This document shows, in pieces, positions 25,736-35,393 of a stretch of DNA of 63,229 nucleotides. The position numbers and the translations under genes were made by a program. The stretch comes from Nocardiopsis sp. FR4 (GTDB taxonomy: Bacteria > Actinomycetota > Actinomycetes > Streptosporangiales > Streptosporangiaceae), in assembly GCF_009830945.1 (NCBI RefSeq), contig NZ_ML776454.1, positions 1-63,229 on the forward strand. Direction: 5' to 3'. The first letter of the stretch is position 1, and each line of letters opens with the position of its first letter. The notes beneath the pieces are model-generated. The model was not told where the DNA came from. It saw only the letters and a list, made by a program, of their open reading frames with translations, and made no database searches.

Positions 25736-26546
25736 GTCCTCCGCGCAGGACCCCCGCGGGACGCGGACGACCGGCCGCGCCCCCACCGGGGGTTCCGGAC
25801 TGGCGGCCCGGACTCCGCCCGCTCGCACGGGGACCGCGGTCATAACCGCCGGAGTCCCCGCCGACACAAGCCCCCGGACGCACCCGCACCGCACCTCACC
25901 CGCCGCCAGCCGCCCCCGCCCTCCCGGACGGGGGCGCAGGCCGCGCCGGTCACCGGATCCGCCCCGCCGCACACTCCCGGTCTCCCGCCGGAACGGTGAG
26001 GACCCGCGCCGGCCCCGAGAGGGGGCGGCGCGGGGTGCGTGCTCCCACCCGTCCGGCACCGTCGGCCGCCCCGGTCGAACCGTCCCGCGGGACGGGGAAA
26101 CGGGTGCCCGCACGGGCGGGCGCCCGTGTCGCGCCGCCTTCACCCCCGACACCACGGATACGCTCTCCCCCGGCCCACCGCACGACCGACGACGGGGGAC
26201 CATGACCGTTCGACCACCCGCCGACGCACGGGCCCCGGGGACGGCGATCCCGGCGGGCGCGGCCCGGTCCGTACGGTCCGCGAACCGTTGCGGGGTCGAC
26301 CGAACGGCCCGCCCCGCAAGGGCGAAACACCCGGTTCTGCAGAGAAGTTCACCGGCCGGCCACGTCCGCGCCACCGGGCACGACCAGCACCAACGGCTCA
26401 TGACCGGATCCGGGTAGGGCCTTTGCCGCCAACGCCAGTCACAACGCCGAGATTTATCTTTTCGTAATGGGGAATCACTGTAGTCACCAAGGACGGCAAC
26501 CGGCCCGGCCGGACGTCCGCCCGACGAAGGAAAGGGGAGCAGTGTC
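25736..26546. other. Long intergenic region, no supported gene
   Basis: About 810 bp with several short Arg/Pro-rich open frames on both strands, none with family similarity or a good ribosome binding site. The last 100 bp become AT-richer (around GAGATTTATCTTTTCGTAATGG) and probably carry the promoter of the small gene at 26547. Confidence 0.45.
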
Positions 26547-26804
26547 TTGGCGATCCTGCGACCGAGGATGAAGCGCATCAAGCTGGTCGTCCCCGACACC
26601 CCCGAGTTCGCCGCGATCCGTGACCTCGACGGAACCTTCACCCAAGTGGCCGCCCCCAGGAACAGTTACCGGTTCCGGGCAGCGGACTCCTCGTACGACT
26701 TCGCCCCCACCGGCCGCACGGTCGCCGAGGACGGCGAGGAGACGGAAGTGTTCACCGCGATCGACGTACACCGGTCGGCGCGACGGGTACCCACGGGGTA
26801 CTGA
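26547..26804 (+). CDS. Small hypothetical protein
   Basis: The product is 85 aa from a TTG start preceded by AAAGGGGAG at 26530-26538. An internal ATG at 26568 is the alternative. The sequence is MAILRPRMKRIKLVVPDTPEF, then AAIRDLDGTFTQVA, and ends DVHRSARRVPTGY. It is moderately acidic with no signal peptide or membrane helix. I do not recognise a family. The ribosome binding site, the AT-rich upstream region and the perfect terminator after it support a real gene. Confidence 0.5.
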   Translation: MAILRPRMKRIKLVVPDTPEFAAIRDLDGTFTQVAAPRNSYRFRAADSSYDFAPTGRTVAEDGEETEVFTAIDVHRSARRVPTGY

Positions 26805-26810
26805 CGGCAA

Positions 26811-26841
26811 CGCCCGCCGACGGAGGCCCCGTCGGCGGGCG
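26811..26841. terminator. Perfect bidirectional terminator hairpin
   Basis: CGCCCGCCGACGG (26811-26823) and CCGTCGGCGGGCG (26829-26841) form 13 perfect pairs around a 5-nt loop. It lies between the small gene ending at 26804 and the Tad operon ending at 26879, and serves both convergent transcripts. Confidence 0.75.
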
Positions 26842-26878
26842 GGTCCGCGTGTCGGACCGGCCGATGACCGGCGGGGCC

Positions 26879-29476
26879 TCAGGCACCCTCCCGGGGACGC
26901 CACGTCCTCCCCCGGCCCGCCTTCTTGGGCTTGCGGGGCACGGGCCGGGAGGCCTGCGCCCCGTCCGTGTCACCGCCCTCCTCCACCTCCGCCGCCTGCT
27001 GACGCGCCGCCCCGTTCCTGGCGGCGTTGCGGCGCAGCGACCTCTCCACCGTCTCCAGCCGCTCCATCCGCGCCGTCAGGGCGGGCCGTGCGGTCTTCTC
27101 GGCCGGCTGGCCGCCGGGCTCGGGCCGGGGGCGCGGCCAGGGACGGCGCTCCCTCCCCTCCTCGGGCGGATTCCCGGAGACGGGCTCCTTCCAGGGACCG
27201 GGACCGGACTCTCCGGGGACCTCGGCGCGGGGCTCCGGACGGTTTTCCGGGCGTTGTGCCCGAGCGGCCCCCGCCGGGGTTCCGGGACGCGGCCGCGCGG
27301 GCTCCTCCTCCCGCACCTGCGGCCGGGGGGCGGCGCGGCGCGCCTTCCCGGCCTTGAGCGGCGGTTCGGAACGCGGCTCCGCGCCCTCCTCCCGACGGGG
27401 CTCCGGCTGGGACGCGCGCCGGGTCTCCTCGGTCGCGGGGCGCGGGCGTGGACCGCGACCGGGCGGCAGAACAGGCCGTTCCGCCGCCTCGGAGGCACCG
27501 GCCGCCGCATCCGCCGCGACCTCGGCGGGAGCGGGTTCGGACCCTGGGGGCCCGACGGGAACCGGCTCGGACCACGCAGACCCGGCGGCCTCGGTCTCCG
27601 GTTCCGCGACCGGAACCGCGGGCCGCCCGGAGGGCCGGGCGTATTCCCCCGGCGTTCCCTCCGCACGGCCCTGCTCGGCCGCGGCCTCCTGACGCTCCTC
27701 CGGCGCCACGGGTACGAGGGCCTCAGCGAAGGCGGACGCCTCCGGCACCGCCTCGGCCCGCTCCGGGTCGGCCAGCGGCCGGGGGCGCCGCCCGGCGGGC
27801 GCGGAGTCGCGGGACGCGGACACGCTCCGCTCGGCTGCGGGTGAGGAGTGCCGGTAGGCGCGGATCGCGCGCATCACCTCGTCGGCGGTGGCGGCGGGCC
27901 ATGAGCAGTGGAAGAGGAGGTTGAGCGGCGGGCTGGTCTCGGTGATGAGCCCGTCCTCGGCGATGTCGCAGCTGCCGCCGAGCGGCCAGCGGCCCAGGAC
28001 CACCGCCGTGACGCCCTGGCGCTGACCGTGCAGGAGCAGCCCGGAGAGCGCGGTCTCGTGCCGGGGGCTGGGCGAGGTCACCAGGGCCAGGGGCGGACGC
28101 GGCTCGTCGGAGTCCCGGTGCAGCTCGCGCTGGAGGGCGGCCAGGGCCGCCTCCATGGTGCCGACCATCGTCACGGGTGCGCAGGGGTGCGAGCGCAGCA
28201 GGTCGCGCCCCCGCTCCCCCAGCAGCCGTACCGCGTCGGCGTCGGTGATCAGCACGCGCACGGCGTTCTCGTCCAGCCGGTCCAGGGCGTTGACGATCAG
28301 GCGGCGGGCGGCCCCCGCCGAGCCCGGGCCGGTGATGCCCAGGCCGGGCACGTGGTCGAGTTCCACGGTGACCCGCTCGTCGATCTCCTCCCCCGGCACG
28401 GGCCGTGGCGGCGGAGCGGGCAGGGCCAGCCGCCGGGGACGCGGGGAGGCGGTCAGCCGGGGCAGGCTCAGGCTGATCCGCGGCAGGCGCCCGCCGCGCT
28501 TGCCGATCAGGTAGCCCCCGGCCAGCCCGGCGAAGGCGACGGCGCCGGTGACGGCCCCGTCGGGGATCTCCACCACCACGACCTGCCGGTCGGGGTCGGC
28601 CTCGGGATCGTAGGCGGCGTCGGAGCCCGTGGCCGCCATCCGGCGCGTCTCGGTGCCGGGCATGGGGGCGGCGGCCTCGTCGGCCTCCGTGTCCGCCTGC
28701 ACCCGGGGAACGACGGTGTAGGCGACCTCCGCCCTGCGCTGGCTTTCGGGGCCGCCGTCCCGGGGTTCGCCGGAGCCCGCCCCGCGCACCTCGAACCCGG
28801 GGGCGCCCTCCCCCAGCAGCCCGGCGAGGTGGTCGGCGACCGCCTGGGCCCGCCGCTCGGACAGTTCCAGGTTGGCCGAGGCGCTGCCGCTGGGGTCGGT
28901 GTGACCGGTGACGCGGACGGTGGAGTCCGGGTCACCGTAGTCGGCGATCATCTCCGCCACCGGGGCCAGGTCCTCGCGCATCTGCTCGGTCAGCTCGGCG
29001 GAGCCGACCCCGAAGCCGGAGACCGTGCGCACGCGCTCGGAGGGCTGGCCGGGGTCGGCCGCCTCGGGCGCGGGCGGCGGCTCCCCCTCCCGTCGGGAGT
29101 CCTCCTCCTGGGTGTCCGGGGCGGCGACGGTGTCGGCCAGGGCCGCGGCGGGGTTGGCGGCCACGGCCGCCACCGCGGTGGCGGCGACCGCCTGGAGCGG
29201 ACCGAGGGGCCGCAGTACCCGGGGCAGGCCGCGCAGGCGCGCTCGGACCTCCACCGCCAGTCCGGCGGCGTACAGGCCCCACAGTGTCCACAGTGCGACG
29301 ATGAGCAGGGCGGTGGCCACCCCGGGCGGGAGCCTGCGGCCGCGCAGGTGGGCGGCGGCCACCTCCCAGGACTGCGGGAGTTCGGGCCACGGCAGGTGCC
29401 ACAGGAGCAGGTAGGGGATGCCGGTCAGCACCGCCACGGCGAGCAGGACCGCGCTCAGCTTTCGGATGGAGGACAT
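26879..29476 (-). CDS. Tad-operon membrane protein with OmpA domain
   Basis: The product is 865 aa from the ATG at 29476. Hydrophobic segments occur at about residues 8-27 and 52-76. An OmpA-like peptidoglycan-binding domain spans about 150-265 ([19 protein letters not shown] plus [10 protein letters not shown]), and another membrane helix is near 325 ([15 protein letters not shown]). A conserved domain of about 180 residues follows ([38 protein letters not shown]). The last 300 residues are Pro/Arg/Glu-rich and disordered. In streptomycete Tad loci the equivalent protein ends in a bacterial transcriptional activator domain (BTAD); none is visible here. It probably anchors or senses the pilus machine at the cell wall. 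Confidence 0.75.
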   Translation of the reverse strand: MSSIRKLSAVLLAVAVLTGIPYLLLWHLPWPELPQSWEVAAAHLRGRRLPPGVATALLIVALWTLWGLYAAGLAVEVRARLRGLPRVLRPLGPLQAVAATAVAAVAANPAAALADTVAAPDTQEEDSRREGEPPPAPEAADPGQPSERVRTVSGFGVGSAELTEQMREDLAPVAEMIADYGDPDSTVRVTGHTDPSGSASANLELSERRAQAVADHLAGLLGEGAPGFEVRGAGSGEPRDGGPESQRRAEVAYTVVPRVQADTEADEAAAPMPGTETRRMAATGSDAAYDPEADPDRQVVVVEIPDGAVTGAVAFAGLAGGYLIGKRGGRLPRISLSLPRLTASPRPRRLALPAPPPRPVPGEEIDERVTVELDHVPGLGITGPGSAGAARRLIVNALDRLDENAVRVLITDADAVRLLGERGRDLLRSHPCAPVTMVGTMEAALAALQRELHRDSDEPRPPLALVTSPSPRHETALSGLLLHGQRQGVTAVVLGRWPLGGSCDIAEDGLITETSPPLNLLFHCSWPAATADEVMRAIRAYRHSSPAAERSVSASRDSAPAGRRPRPLADPERAEAVPEASAFAEALVPVAPEERQEAAAEQGRAEGTPGEYARPSGRPAVPVAEPETEAAGSAWSEPVPVGPPGSEPAPAEVAADAAAGASEAAERPVLPPGRGPRPRPATEETRRASQPEPRREEGAEPRSEPPLKAGKARRAAPRPQVREEEPARPRPGTPAGAARAQRPENRPEPRAEVPGESGPGPWKEPVSGNPPEEGRERRPWPRPRPEPGGQPAEKTARPALTARMERLETVERSLRRNAARNGAARQQAAEVEEGGDTDGAQASRPVPRKPKKAGRGRTWRPREGA

Positions 29477-29493
29477 GGCCGCCTCACGGGGAG

Positions 29494-29889
29494 CTAGGGG
29501 GTCGGCTGTGTGTAGGGACGGGCGGTCGCCGTGGCCCCGACGGTGGTCGAGGCCATCGGCAGCAGGACGAAGGAGTAGTCGACCGAGGAGGTCACGGTCA
29601 CCGTGTCCCCGGAGACCGAGACGGTTCCGGTGGCGCCGGAGGAGGAGAGGAAGGCCCGGGCCGCAGCGGCGGCGGCGCCGGAGTCGAGGCCGACGGTGTC
29701 CGAACCCGCCCGGTAGGCCGCCCAGTCGATCTGCTGGGCGCCCGCCCGGGCGGCCTCCTGGGCGAGCACCGCGGCCTCGTTGCGGCTGCGCAGCAGGCCC
29801 CCGCCGTCGTACACCAGACCCAGGCACATCAGGAAGGCCGACGCCAGGACGGCGACGAAGGCCGTGGTCTGTCCGCGGTCGTCTCTCAC
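29494..29889 (-). CDS. TadG-like pilus assembly protein
   Basis: The product is 131 aa from the GTG at 29889, whose codon overlaps the stop of the preceding gene by 4 nt. DDRGQTTAFVAVLASAFLMCLGLV is the charged Gly-Gln start and hydrophobic helix of TadG/Flp-assembly proteins, followed by YDGGGLL. The rest is a Ser/Thr/Ala-rich extracytoplasmic part. Upstream in-frame codons encode an Arg/Gly-rich stretch unlike the family and were excluded. It is probably a minor pseudopilin or assembly factor in the membrane. Confidence 0.8.
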   Translation of the reverse strand: MRDDRGQTTAFVAVLASAFLMCLGLVYDGGGLLRSRNEAAVLAQEAARAGAQQIDWAAYRAGSDTVGLDSGAAAAAARAFLSSSGATGTVSVSGDTVTVTSSVDYSFVLLPMASTTVGATATARPYTQPTP

Positions 29890-30296
29890 GGTTGCCCCCG
29901 GTAGGTGTCCACGACGGCGGTCGACTCGCCCCGGACGGTGTAGCCCCCCGGAACGCCCAGGCCGGTCAGGTCGGCCAGGCTGACCCGGCACTCCACGACG
30001 GCGGTGACCGCCCCGCCGGGGGCCAGGCCGCCGTGGTCCAGCGCGACGCTGTGGTCGGAGCAGCCCCGGCCGTGTTCGGCGAGGGTCTGGGACGACACCG
30101 AGGCGGCCGCCGTCTGGGCGGCGCCGACGGTGCGCTCCATCGAGGCGGCCCGCGCCGCGGCGTGGGCCGCCTCGTCGGCGGTGGTGCCCGCGTCCACGAC
30201 CCTTCCGGCCAGGACCATGAGCATGGCCAGGGCCAGCAGGGCCGGGGTGAGCAGGGCCAGCTCGGCCGAGGCCGAGCCGCGGTCGGAACCGCTCAC
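29886..30296 (-). CDS. TadE-like minor pseudopilin (second)
   Basis: The product is 136 aa from the GTG at 30296. DRGSASAELALLTPALLALAMLMVLAG is the TadE-like motif, with the conserved Glu after a Gly-Ser start and a 20-residue helix. Two cysteines occur in the extracellular part (RGCSDHS, VVECRV). Overlaps of 4 nt on both sides indicate translational coupling. It probably helps initiate Flp pilus assembly. Confidence 0.85.
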   Translation of the reverse strand: MSGSDRGSASAELALLTPALLALAMLMVLAGRVVDAGTTADEAAHAAARAASMERTVGAAQTAAASVSSQTLAEHGRGCSDHSVALDHGGLAPGGAVTAVVECRVSLADLTGLGVPGGYTVRGESTAVVDTYRGQP

Positions 30297-30655
30297 GGGG
30301 CGCCCTCCTGCGGGACGAACCGCTCCACCGGGGCGGAGGAGTCGTGGCGCACCGGCCAGGTCAGGCCCGGGATGAGGCTGGGTACCCGGGCCTGGACGGT
30401 GACGTTCACCTCCGTCGCGCCCCGGTCGACGGAGACGTCGAGGTCGGTGAGCATGGCGCCGCCGAGGGCGTCGGCCACGGCCGGGCCCCCGTCGGCGGTG
30501 CGCGACTGCTCGGCCGTCCTTCGGGCGATGTTGGCGACGAGGTGGTCGCCGTGCATCCACAGGGCGGCCTGGATGACCAGCATCACCAGGAGCAGCAGCG
30601 CCGGGGCGGCCACGGCCATCTCGGCGCTGCCGCGGTCGTCACGGGGAGAGGTCAC
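30293..30655 (-). CDS. TadE-like minor pseudopilin (first)
   Basis: The product is 120 aa from a GTG. DDRGSAEMAVAAPALLLLVMLVIQAALW is the TadE-type N-terminus (Gly-Ser-Ala-Glu then a long helix). The remaining 85 residues lie outside the membrane and contain VNVTVQARVPSLIPG. It starts 3 nt after the pilin stop and overlaps the next TadE-like gene by 4 nt. Confidence 0.87.
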   Translation of the reverse strand: MTSPRDDRGSAEMAVAAPALLLLVMLVIQAALWMHGDHLVANIARRTAEQSRTADGGPAVADALGGAMLTDLDVSVDRGATEVNVTVQARVPSLIPGLTWPVRHDSSAPVERFVPQEGAP

Positions 30656-30658
30656 GTG

Positions 30659-30844
30659 TCAGCCGCCTGCGGGAATCTGCTCGATCCAGCCGTTCACGGC
30701 CGCTCTGATGGCACCGCCCAGGGCGACAGCGGCGAGGGCCAGCAGCGCGGTGATAACGACCGTCTCGGTCGAGTATCCGTTGTCGTCCCGGCTGACCAGC
30801 CAGGCGCAGACGCGGTCGGTGAGGTTCTTCACGGGGAGCTCCAT
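30659..30844 (-). CDS. flp: Flp-like major pilin subunit
   Basis: The product is 61 aa from the ATG at 30844. RDDNGYSTETVVITALLALAAVALGGAI has the charged leader, Gly, a Glu 4-5 residues after the predicted prepilin-peptidase site, and a 20-residue hydrophobic helix, as in type IVb Flp pilins. The tail NGWIEQIPAGG is short. It sits between tadC and tadE, the usual place in actinobacterial Tad loci. No prepilin peptidase gene is in the window, so processing must use one encoded elsewhere. Confidence 0.8.
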   Translation of the reverse strand: MELPVKNLTDRVCAWLVSRDDNGYSTETVVITALLALAAVALGGAIRAAVNGWIEQIPAGG

Positions 30845-30852
30845 CGGGGATT

Positions 30853-31743
30853 TCAGGCGAACATGATGAGATGCATCGCCGGGTAGCCCAGCAGGACCAG
30901 GAACCCGGCGAACAGGAGGACGACGGGCAGGCTCATCCGCTCGGTGGCGGCCTGGGCCTGGGCGTCCATCTCGGAGAGGAACTGGGTGCGCAGCGTCTTG
31001 GCCTTGGCCGCCAGGGAGCTGCGCACGCGGGCCCCGTCGGCTCCGGCGAGCTGGAGGCTGGCCGCCAGCTCGGCGAACTCGGGGGTGTCGAAGCGCTCGG
31101 AGAGGTCGCGCAGCGCCACCCACGGCGGTTGGCGCAGCAGCGCGGCCTCGCGCAGGCTCTCCCGGATCCTGGCCATGGCCCATCCGCCGCCCGAGGCCGA
31201 GGCGTCGGTCAGGGCGCCGTTGACGCCCGCTCCCCCGGCCAGGGAGACCACGACCAGGTCGGCGAACCCGGCCAGGGTGTGCCGCATCTGCTCGCGGCGC
31301 TTGTCCGCCTCGTCGTGCAGGGACAGGTCGGGGGCGAACCAGGTGGCCAGGGCGAAGACCGCCCATCCGCCGAGGGAGAGGACCGGTCCGGGAAGGAACC
31401 CCGTCAGGGCGAGCAGGGCACCGATCAGCGGCGGGAAGAGCAGTCCCAGCAGGAGGCCGGAGAACTTCTCGGCCAGGTAGCCGCCGGGCTCGCGCTCGCA
31501 CACGGACAGGTCGCGGAGGGCCCGCTCCCCGGGCAGGCCCAGGGAGGAGAGCACCGGGACGCCGACCGTACCCAGGCGGGTCAGGGCCCCGGCTCCCTCG
31601 TGGGGAACGACCACGGGCCGGGGCGGCGGCGGTCCGGCCAGGCGCTCGGCGAGCGGGGGCCGGGACCAGCGCATCGCCAGCAGAACCCACAGGGCGAGGC
31701 CGACGGCGGCTCCGGCGGCGGCCGCGGGCAGCAGGGCGGTCAT
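30853..31743 (-). CDS. tadC: TadC-like inner membrane platform protein
   Basis: The product is 296 aa with a GspF/T2SSF domain. It has an N-terminal helix, a hydrophobic pair near residues 95-135 (GLLLGLLFPPLIGALLAL), the central SLHDEADKRREQMRHTL with DLVVVSLAGGAGV, and a C-terminal membrane pair ending LVLLGYPAMHLIMFA. It overlaps tadB by 4 nt. With TadB it forms the platform on which the TadA ATPase acts. Confidence 0.9.
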   Translation of the reverse strand: MTALLPAAAAGAAVGLALWVLLAMRWSRPPLAERLAGPPPPRPVVVPHEGAGALTRLGTVGVPVLSSLGLPGERALRDLSVCEREPGGYLAEKFSGLLLGLLFPPLIGALLALTGFLPGPVLSLGGWAVFALATWFAPDLSLHDEADKRREQMRHTLAGFADLVVVSLAGGAGVNGALTDASASGGGWAMARIRESLREAALLRQPPWVALRDLSERFDTPEFAELAASLQLAGADGARVRSSLAAKAKTLRTQFLSEMDAQAQAATERMSLPVVLLFAGFLVLLGYPAMHLIMFA

Positions 31744-32600
31744 CGCACGACCTCCTGGGCCGGGGCGGGGGCGAGCACGCGGGGGCCGAGGCTGAACCGG
31801 GACATGCGCACCAGCCAGACCAGTGCGACCGCCCACAGCGCTCCGATGCCCGCCATGGCCAGCTGGCCGACGGCGCCGTCGAAGGGCTCCAGGTAGTCGG
31901 GGTTGAACAGCATGAGGAACACGGCCATGCCCAGGGTGGTCGAGACGATGATCCGGGTGGAGGTGCGCAGGCGCGCCCGGTTGGCGGCCACCCTCACGAG
32001 CATCGCCGCCTGTTCCCGGGCGGCCTCGGCGAGGGCGCCCAGGAGCACGCCCAGGTCGGTGGCGTGCCGGGTGGCGGCGGTGCTCAGGGCGGAGGCCACC
32101 AGGTCGGCGATGGGGTTGTCGACCTCGTCGGCGAAGGCCCGCAGCGCGTCCTGGGCGGGACCGCCGGAGCGCAGCCGGTCGGCCAGGCGGGCGACCGGCT
32201 CCCGCAGCGGCTCGGGCGCGGTGGGCACGGTGGCGGCGATGGCCTGGTGCAGGCCGGAGGCCCCGGCCATGAGGTCGCGCAGCATCTCGGTCCAGGCGGC
32301 CACGGCCTCCACCCCCGCCACCTGTTCGCGGTGGCCGCGGTCGGGCCCCAGCAGGGCGGGGCCCCACCAGCACCCGGCGGCGACGAGCACCCCGGCCACC
32401 GGCCAGCCGGTGAGCGCCCAGACGAGGGCACCGGCGGCCACGGACGCGCCCAGGACGAGGAGCCGGCGCCGTCCGAGGCGCGGCACCGTGCGCCGGGGAC
32501 GGACGGCGGCCCCGGCGGCGGAGGACAGCCAGGCCAGGACCAGGGTCAGCCCGGCGCCGGTGAGCGCGCCGAGGGAGGCGAGGAGGACGACGGGGCTCAT
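31740..32600 (-). CDS. tadB: TadB-like inner membrane platform protein
   Basis: The product is 286 aa with a GspF domain. It has N-terminal helices (VVLLASLGALTGAGLTLVLA), then AWTEMLRDLMAGASGLHQAI, the cytosolic RLRTSTRIIVSTTLGMAVF region and a C-terminal helix. It overlaps tadA and tadC by 4 nt on each side. It partners TadC in pilin polymerisation. Confidence 0.9.
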   Translation of the reverse strand: MSPVVLLASLGALTGAGLTLVLAWLSSAAGAAVRPRRTVPRLGRRRLLVLGASVAAGALVWALTGWPVAGVLVAAGCWWGPALLGPDRGHREQVAGVEAVAAWTEMLRDLMAGASGLHQAIAATVPTAPEPLREPVARLADRLRSGGPAQDALRAFADEVDNPIADLVASALSTAATRHATDLGVLLGALAEAAREQAAMLVRVAANRARLRTSTRIIVSTTLGMAVFLMLFNPDYLEPFDGAVGQLAMAGIGALWAVALVWLVRMSRFSLGPRVLAPAPAQEVVR

Positions 32601-33952
32601 GGGGCCCACCCCGCGGTGTCCACGCGCAGCAGGGCGGGGTCGAACCCGGCCTCGGCCAGGGCGTCGAGGGTGTCGGGGCTGGGCGGGGCGGCCGGGAGCG
32701 GACCGCCGCGGCCGTACCGGTAGACCTCGTTGGAGACCACCTTCTGCCCCTCCGCGCCCACGACCTCGCGGACGCTGGTGACACGGCGCCCGCCGGCGGG
32801 CAGGGCGGACACGTGCACGACCAGGTGCACGGCGGCGGACACCAGGGAGGCGGTGGCCTCCAGGGGCAGCCGTTCGGCGGACTGGGCGGCGTAGGCGCCC
32901 AGCTTGGTGAAGGCGCCCGCGGAGTCGGCCGCGTGCAGGGTGGTGAGGCTGCCGTCGTTGCCCTGGCTCATGGCGTTGAGCAGGGGGACGGTCTCCTGGC
33001 CGCGGGTCTCGCCGACGATGACGCGGTCGGGCGACATGCGCAGCGCGGTGCGCACGAGGTCGGCGATGGTGATCTCGCCGACGCCCTCGATGTTGGCGGG
33101 CCGGGCCTGCAGGGCGACGCAGTCGGGGTGCGCGGCGCGGTCGCGGTCCAGGCCGAGCTCGAAGACGTCCTCGATGGTGACGAGGCGCTCCGTGGCGGGG
33201 ATCTCGGCGGCCAGCGCGCGCAGCAGGGTGGTCTTGCCCGCGCCGGTTCCGCCGGTGATGACCATGTTGCGGCGCGAGCGCACCGCGGCCCGCAGCAGCG
33301 CGACCAGGACGGGGTCCAGGGTGCCCAGGTCGCGCAGGCGTTCGAGGGTGGTCTGCGCGTACCGGTGGCGGCGGATGGACACGGAGGGCTGCCGGGAGAC
33401 CTCCATGACGGCGTTGAGGCGCTCTCCGCCGGGCAGCTGCATGTCCAGGATGGGCGCGCCGGGGTCGAAGCGCCGCTCCCCGCTGGCGGACTCGGCGGCC
33501 AGGCGCCGCACCAGGGCGACGACCTCGTCGGGGTCGGCGAACAGGGAGGCGTGCCGTTCGCGGCTGCCGTCGGCGCGGCGCACCCACACGTCGACGCCGT
33601 TGATGTTGATGTTCTCGATGTCGGAGTCGTCCAGGAGCGGCTGGAGGGGGCCCATCCCGCACACCTGGGCCAGGGCGCCCGCGGCCACGGCCGCCTCGGT
33701 GGCGGGGTCGAGCACCGCCCGGCCCTGGGCCAGGGCGCGGCCCGCCTCCTCGTCGAGGATCTGGGCGATGACGCGTTCGGCGCGGGTGCGGTACTGCTCG
33801 GGGGTGTCCTCGGTGCCGCCGCGGGTCTCCTCGCTCAGCCTGCGCGCGGTCTCGGCGGCGGTCCACGCCACCCAGTCGGCCTCGGCCCGGGCGCGGTCGG
33901 CGTCCAGGAAGCGGTTGTCGGTGATGGCGCCGGCCTCGTATCCGCTGCTCAT
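32597..33952 (-). CDS. tadA: TadA/CpaF secretion ATPase of the Flp pilus
   Basis: The product is 451 aa. GMGPLQPLLDDSDIENINING is the N-terminal CpaF domain, VITGGTGAGKTTLLRALAAE the Walker A site (about residues 230-240), and RVIVGETRGQE the Walker B/His-box region, with MSQGNDGSLTTLHA after it. It powers pilin polymerisation from the cytosol. The gene overlaps tadZ and tadB by 4 nt. Confidence 0.95.
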   Translation of the reverse strand: MSSGYEAGAITDNRFLDADRARAEADWVAWTAAETARRLSEETRGGTEDTPEQYRTRAERVIAQILDEEAGRALAQGRAVLDPATEAAVAAGALAQVCGMGPLQPLLDDSDIENININGVDVWVRRADGSRERHASLFADPDEVVALVRRLAAESASGERRFDPGAPILDMQLPGGERLNAVMEVSRQPSVSIRRHRYAQTTLERLRDLGTLDPVLVALLRAAVRSRRNMVITGGTGAGKTTLLRALAAEIPATERLVTIEDVFELGLDRDRAAHPDCVALQARPANIEGVGEITIADLVRTALRMSPDRVIVGETRGQETVPLLNAMSQGNDGSLTTLHAADSAGAFTKLGAYAAQSAERLPLEATASLVSAAVHLVVHVSALPAGGRRVTSVREVVGAEGQKVVSNEVYRYGRGGPLPAAPPSPDTLDALAEAGFDPALLRVDTAGWAP

Positions 33953-34710
33953 GCGGGGGCTCCCGTCGGTTGGTGCGCCGGGGCGGGCACCGCCGGGGCC
34001 GGGGCCGCCGCGACGGGGGCGGCGAGGTCGCCGGCCAGGCGGGCGACGGCCCGGAACAGGGGGCGCCGGTACGGGCGCCCCAGGTGGGTCTCGCCGCGCA
34101 GGAAGGCCGCCGAGCGCCGGTCCTCGGGCAGACGGCCCCACACGGGCAGGCCCAGGGCGTCGGCGATCTCGCCGACCCCGCCCCTGCCCCCGGCGACCAG
34201 GACCCGCAGCCCGGGGAGGGCGGCGGCCAGGTCGGGGGCGGCCTCCCTGGCCCGGCGCAGCTGGGCCAGGGCGTCGGGAACGACCAGGAACACGGCGTCG
34301 GCGTGCGCGGCCAGGGCCGTGGCCGCCGAGCCGGGGGTGAGGCGGCCCAGGTCCAGGACGACGGCGGGCACCTGGTCCCACGCCAGGACGGCCGGATTGC
34401 GGGAGAGCAGCCGCACGGCGCCCTCGGCCGTGCCCGCGGTGACGGGCGCGGGGCACACCGCCAGGCCGCCGGGAAGGGTCTGGGTGTGCGCCCCCGGCTC
34501 GGGGACGCCGCCGTGGCGTGAGGCCGCGGCCAGGCCGGTCAGCCCGGGTTCGGGGTGCAGCCGCCGCCAGGCGGCGAGGTCCCCGCCCGAGGCGTCGGCC
34601 TCGACCAGGACCGCGCCCGGCTCCCCCGGCCAGACCGCGGCCAGGGCGGTGGCGGCGCTGGTGACGCCGGGGGCGCCGCCCAGGGAGAACAGTGCCACGG
34701 TGCGCGGCAT
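33949..34710 (-). CDS. tadZ: TadZ/CpaE-like ATPase, degenerate P-loop
   Basis: The product is 253 aa of MinD/ParA type. The N-terminal loop reads SLGGAPGVTSAATALA in place of KGGxGKT, so both P-loop lysines are missing and ATP hydrolysis is doubtful. VLVEADASGGDLAAW and VVLDLGRL match strands of the fold. Its order between the SAF protein and TadA indicates a polar localisation factor for the Tad machine. Confidence 0.82.
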   Translation of the reverse strand: MPRTVALFSLGGAPGVTSAATALAAVWPGEPGAVLVEADASGGDLAAWRRLHPEPGLTGLAAASRHGGVPEPGAHTQTLPGGLAVCPAPVTAGTAEGAVRLLSRNPAVLAWDQVPAVVLDLGRLTPGSAATALAAHADAVFLVVPDALAQLRRAREAAPDLAAALPGLRVLVAGGRGGVGEIADALGLPVWGRLPEDRRSAAFLRGETHLGRPYRRPLFRAVARLAGDLAAPVAAAPAPAVPAPAHQPTGAPA

Positions 34711-35375
34711 CAGACGCCTCCCCTGGGGTTGACCTGGACGACGCTGACCTGTTCGCCGGCGGCGGCCGAGGCGATGTCGGCGGCGTCGGCGGAGTCCACG
34801 ACCAGTTCGAGCGTGGCCGAACCGTCGTCGGCGGTGGCGGTGTCCAGGCTCTGGACCAGGGCGCGGTAGGCCCGCACGCCCCCGGCCTCGTCCCCGGTGA
34901 CCACGACGGACACCGCGGCCCCCGGGCGCAGGGAGGCGGGGAAGCGTCCGGGGCCCAGGGTGGCGCCGACCAGGGCGCGATCCTGTTCGGGGAAGGCGGC
35001 CTCGGCTCCCAGGACGGTCTCCGGCAGCAGGCTGCCCCGGGCCACCGGGATGGTGAGGGTGCTGCCGACCGCCTCCTCCAGGCGGTCCGCGGAGACGGCG
35101 GAGACGCCCTCGGTGACGGCGACCTCGACGATCCTGAGGTCCTCGGCGGTCACCACGTGGCCCGCGGGCAGGTCGGTGTCGGCGACGAGGACGCCGCTGC
35201 GCTCGTCCAGCTGTTCCAGGGCCAGGACCCCGCTCAGGGCGCCCGCGGTCGTCAGACCCAGCGCCAGCACCAGCCAGCGCCACCGGCGGCGGCCGCCGCC
35301 GGTGAGCCGTACCTGCGGTGCGCCCTGGACGGTCGGGGGCGCCGCGGGCGGGGGTGCGGTCTTCGTGTCCACCAC
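34710..35375 (-). CDS. SAF domain protein (CpaB/RcpC-like)
   Basis: The product is 221 aa from a GTG. A Pro-rich cytosolic start is followed by one membrane helix (WLVLALGLTTAGALSGVLAL) and an SAF domain (VLVADTDLPAGHVVTAEDLR). The C-terminal part resembles RcpC/CpaB. In monoderm bacteria it cannot stabilise a secretin, so it probably contacts pilus parts in the wall zone. Its stop overlaps the tadZ start by one base. Confidence 0.85.
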   Translation of the reverse strand: MVDTKTAPPPAAPPTVQGAPQVRLTGGGRRRWRWLVLALGLTTAGALSGVLALEQLDERSGVLVADTDLPAGHVVTAEDLRIVEVAVTEGVSAVSADRLEEAVGSTLTIPVARGSLLPETVLGAEAAFPEQDRALVGATLGPGRFPASLRPGAAVSVVVTGDEAGGVRAYRALVQSLDTATADDGSATLELVVDSADAADIASAAAGEQVSVVQVNPRGGV

Positions 35376-35393
35376 GTGATGTCTCTTTCGCTG

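Noticed and set aside
25950..26330. 126-aa minus-strand frame in the 25.7-26.5 kb gap
   Set aside because: Arg/Gly/Pro-rich with no start signal or domain, consistent with non-coding GC-rich DNA.
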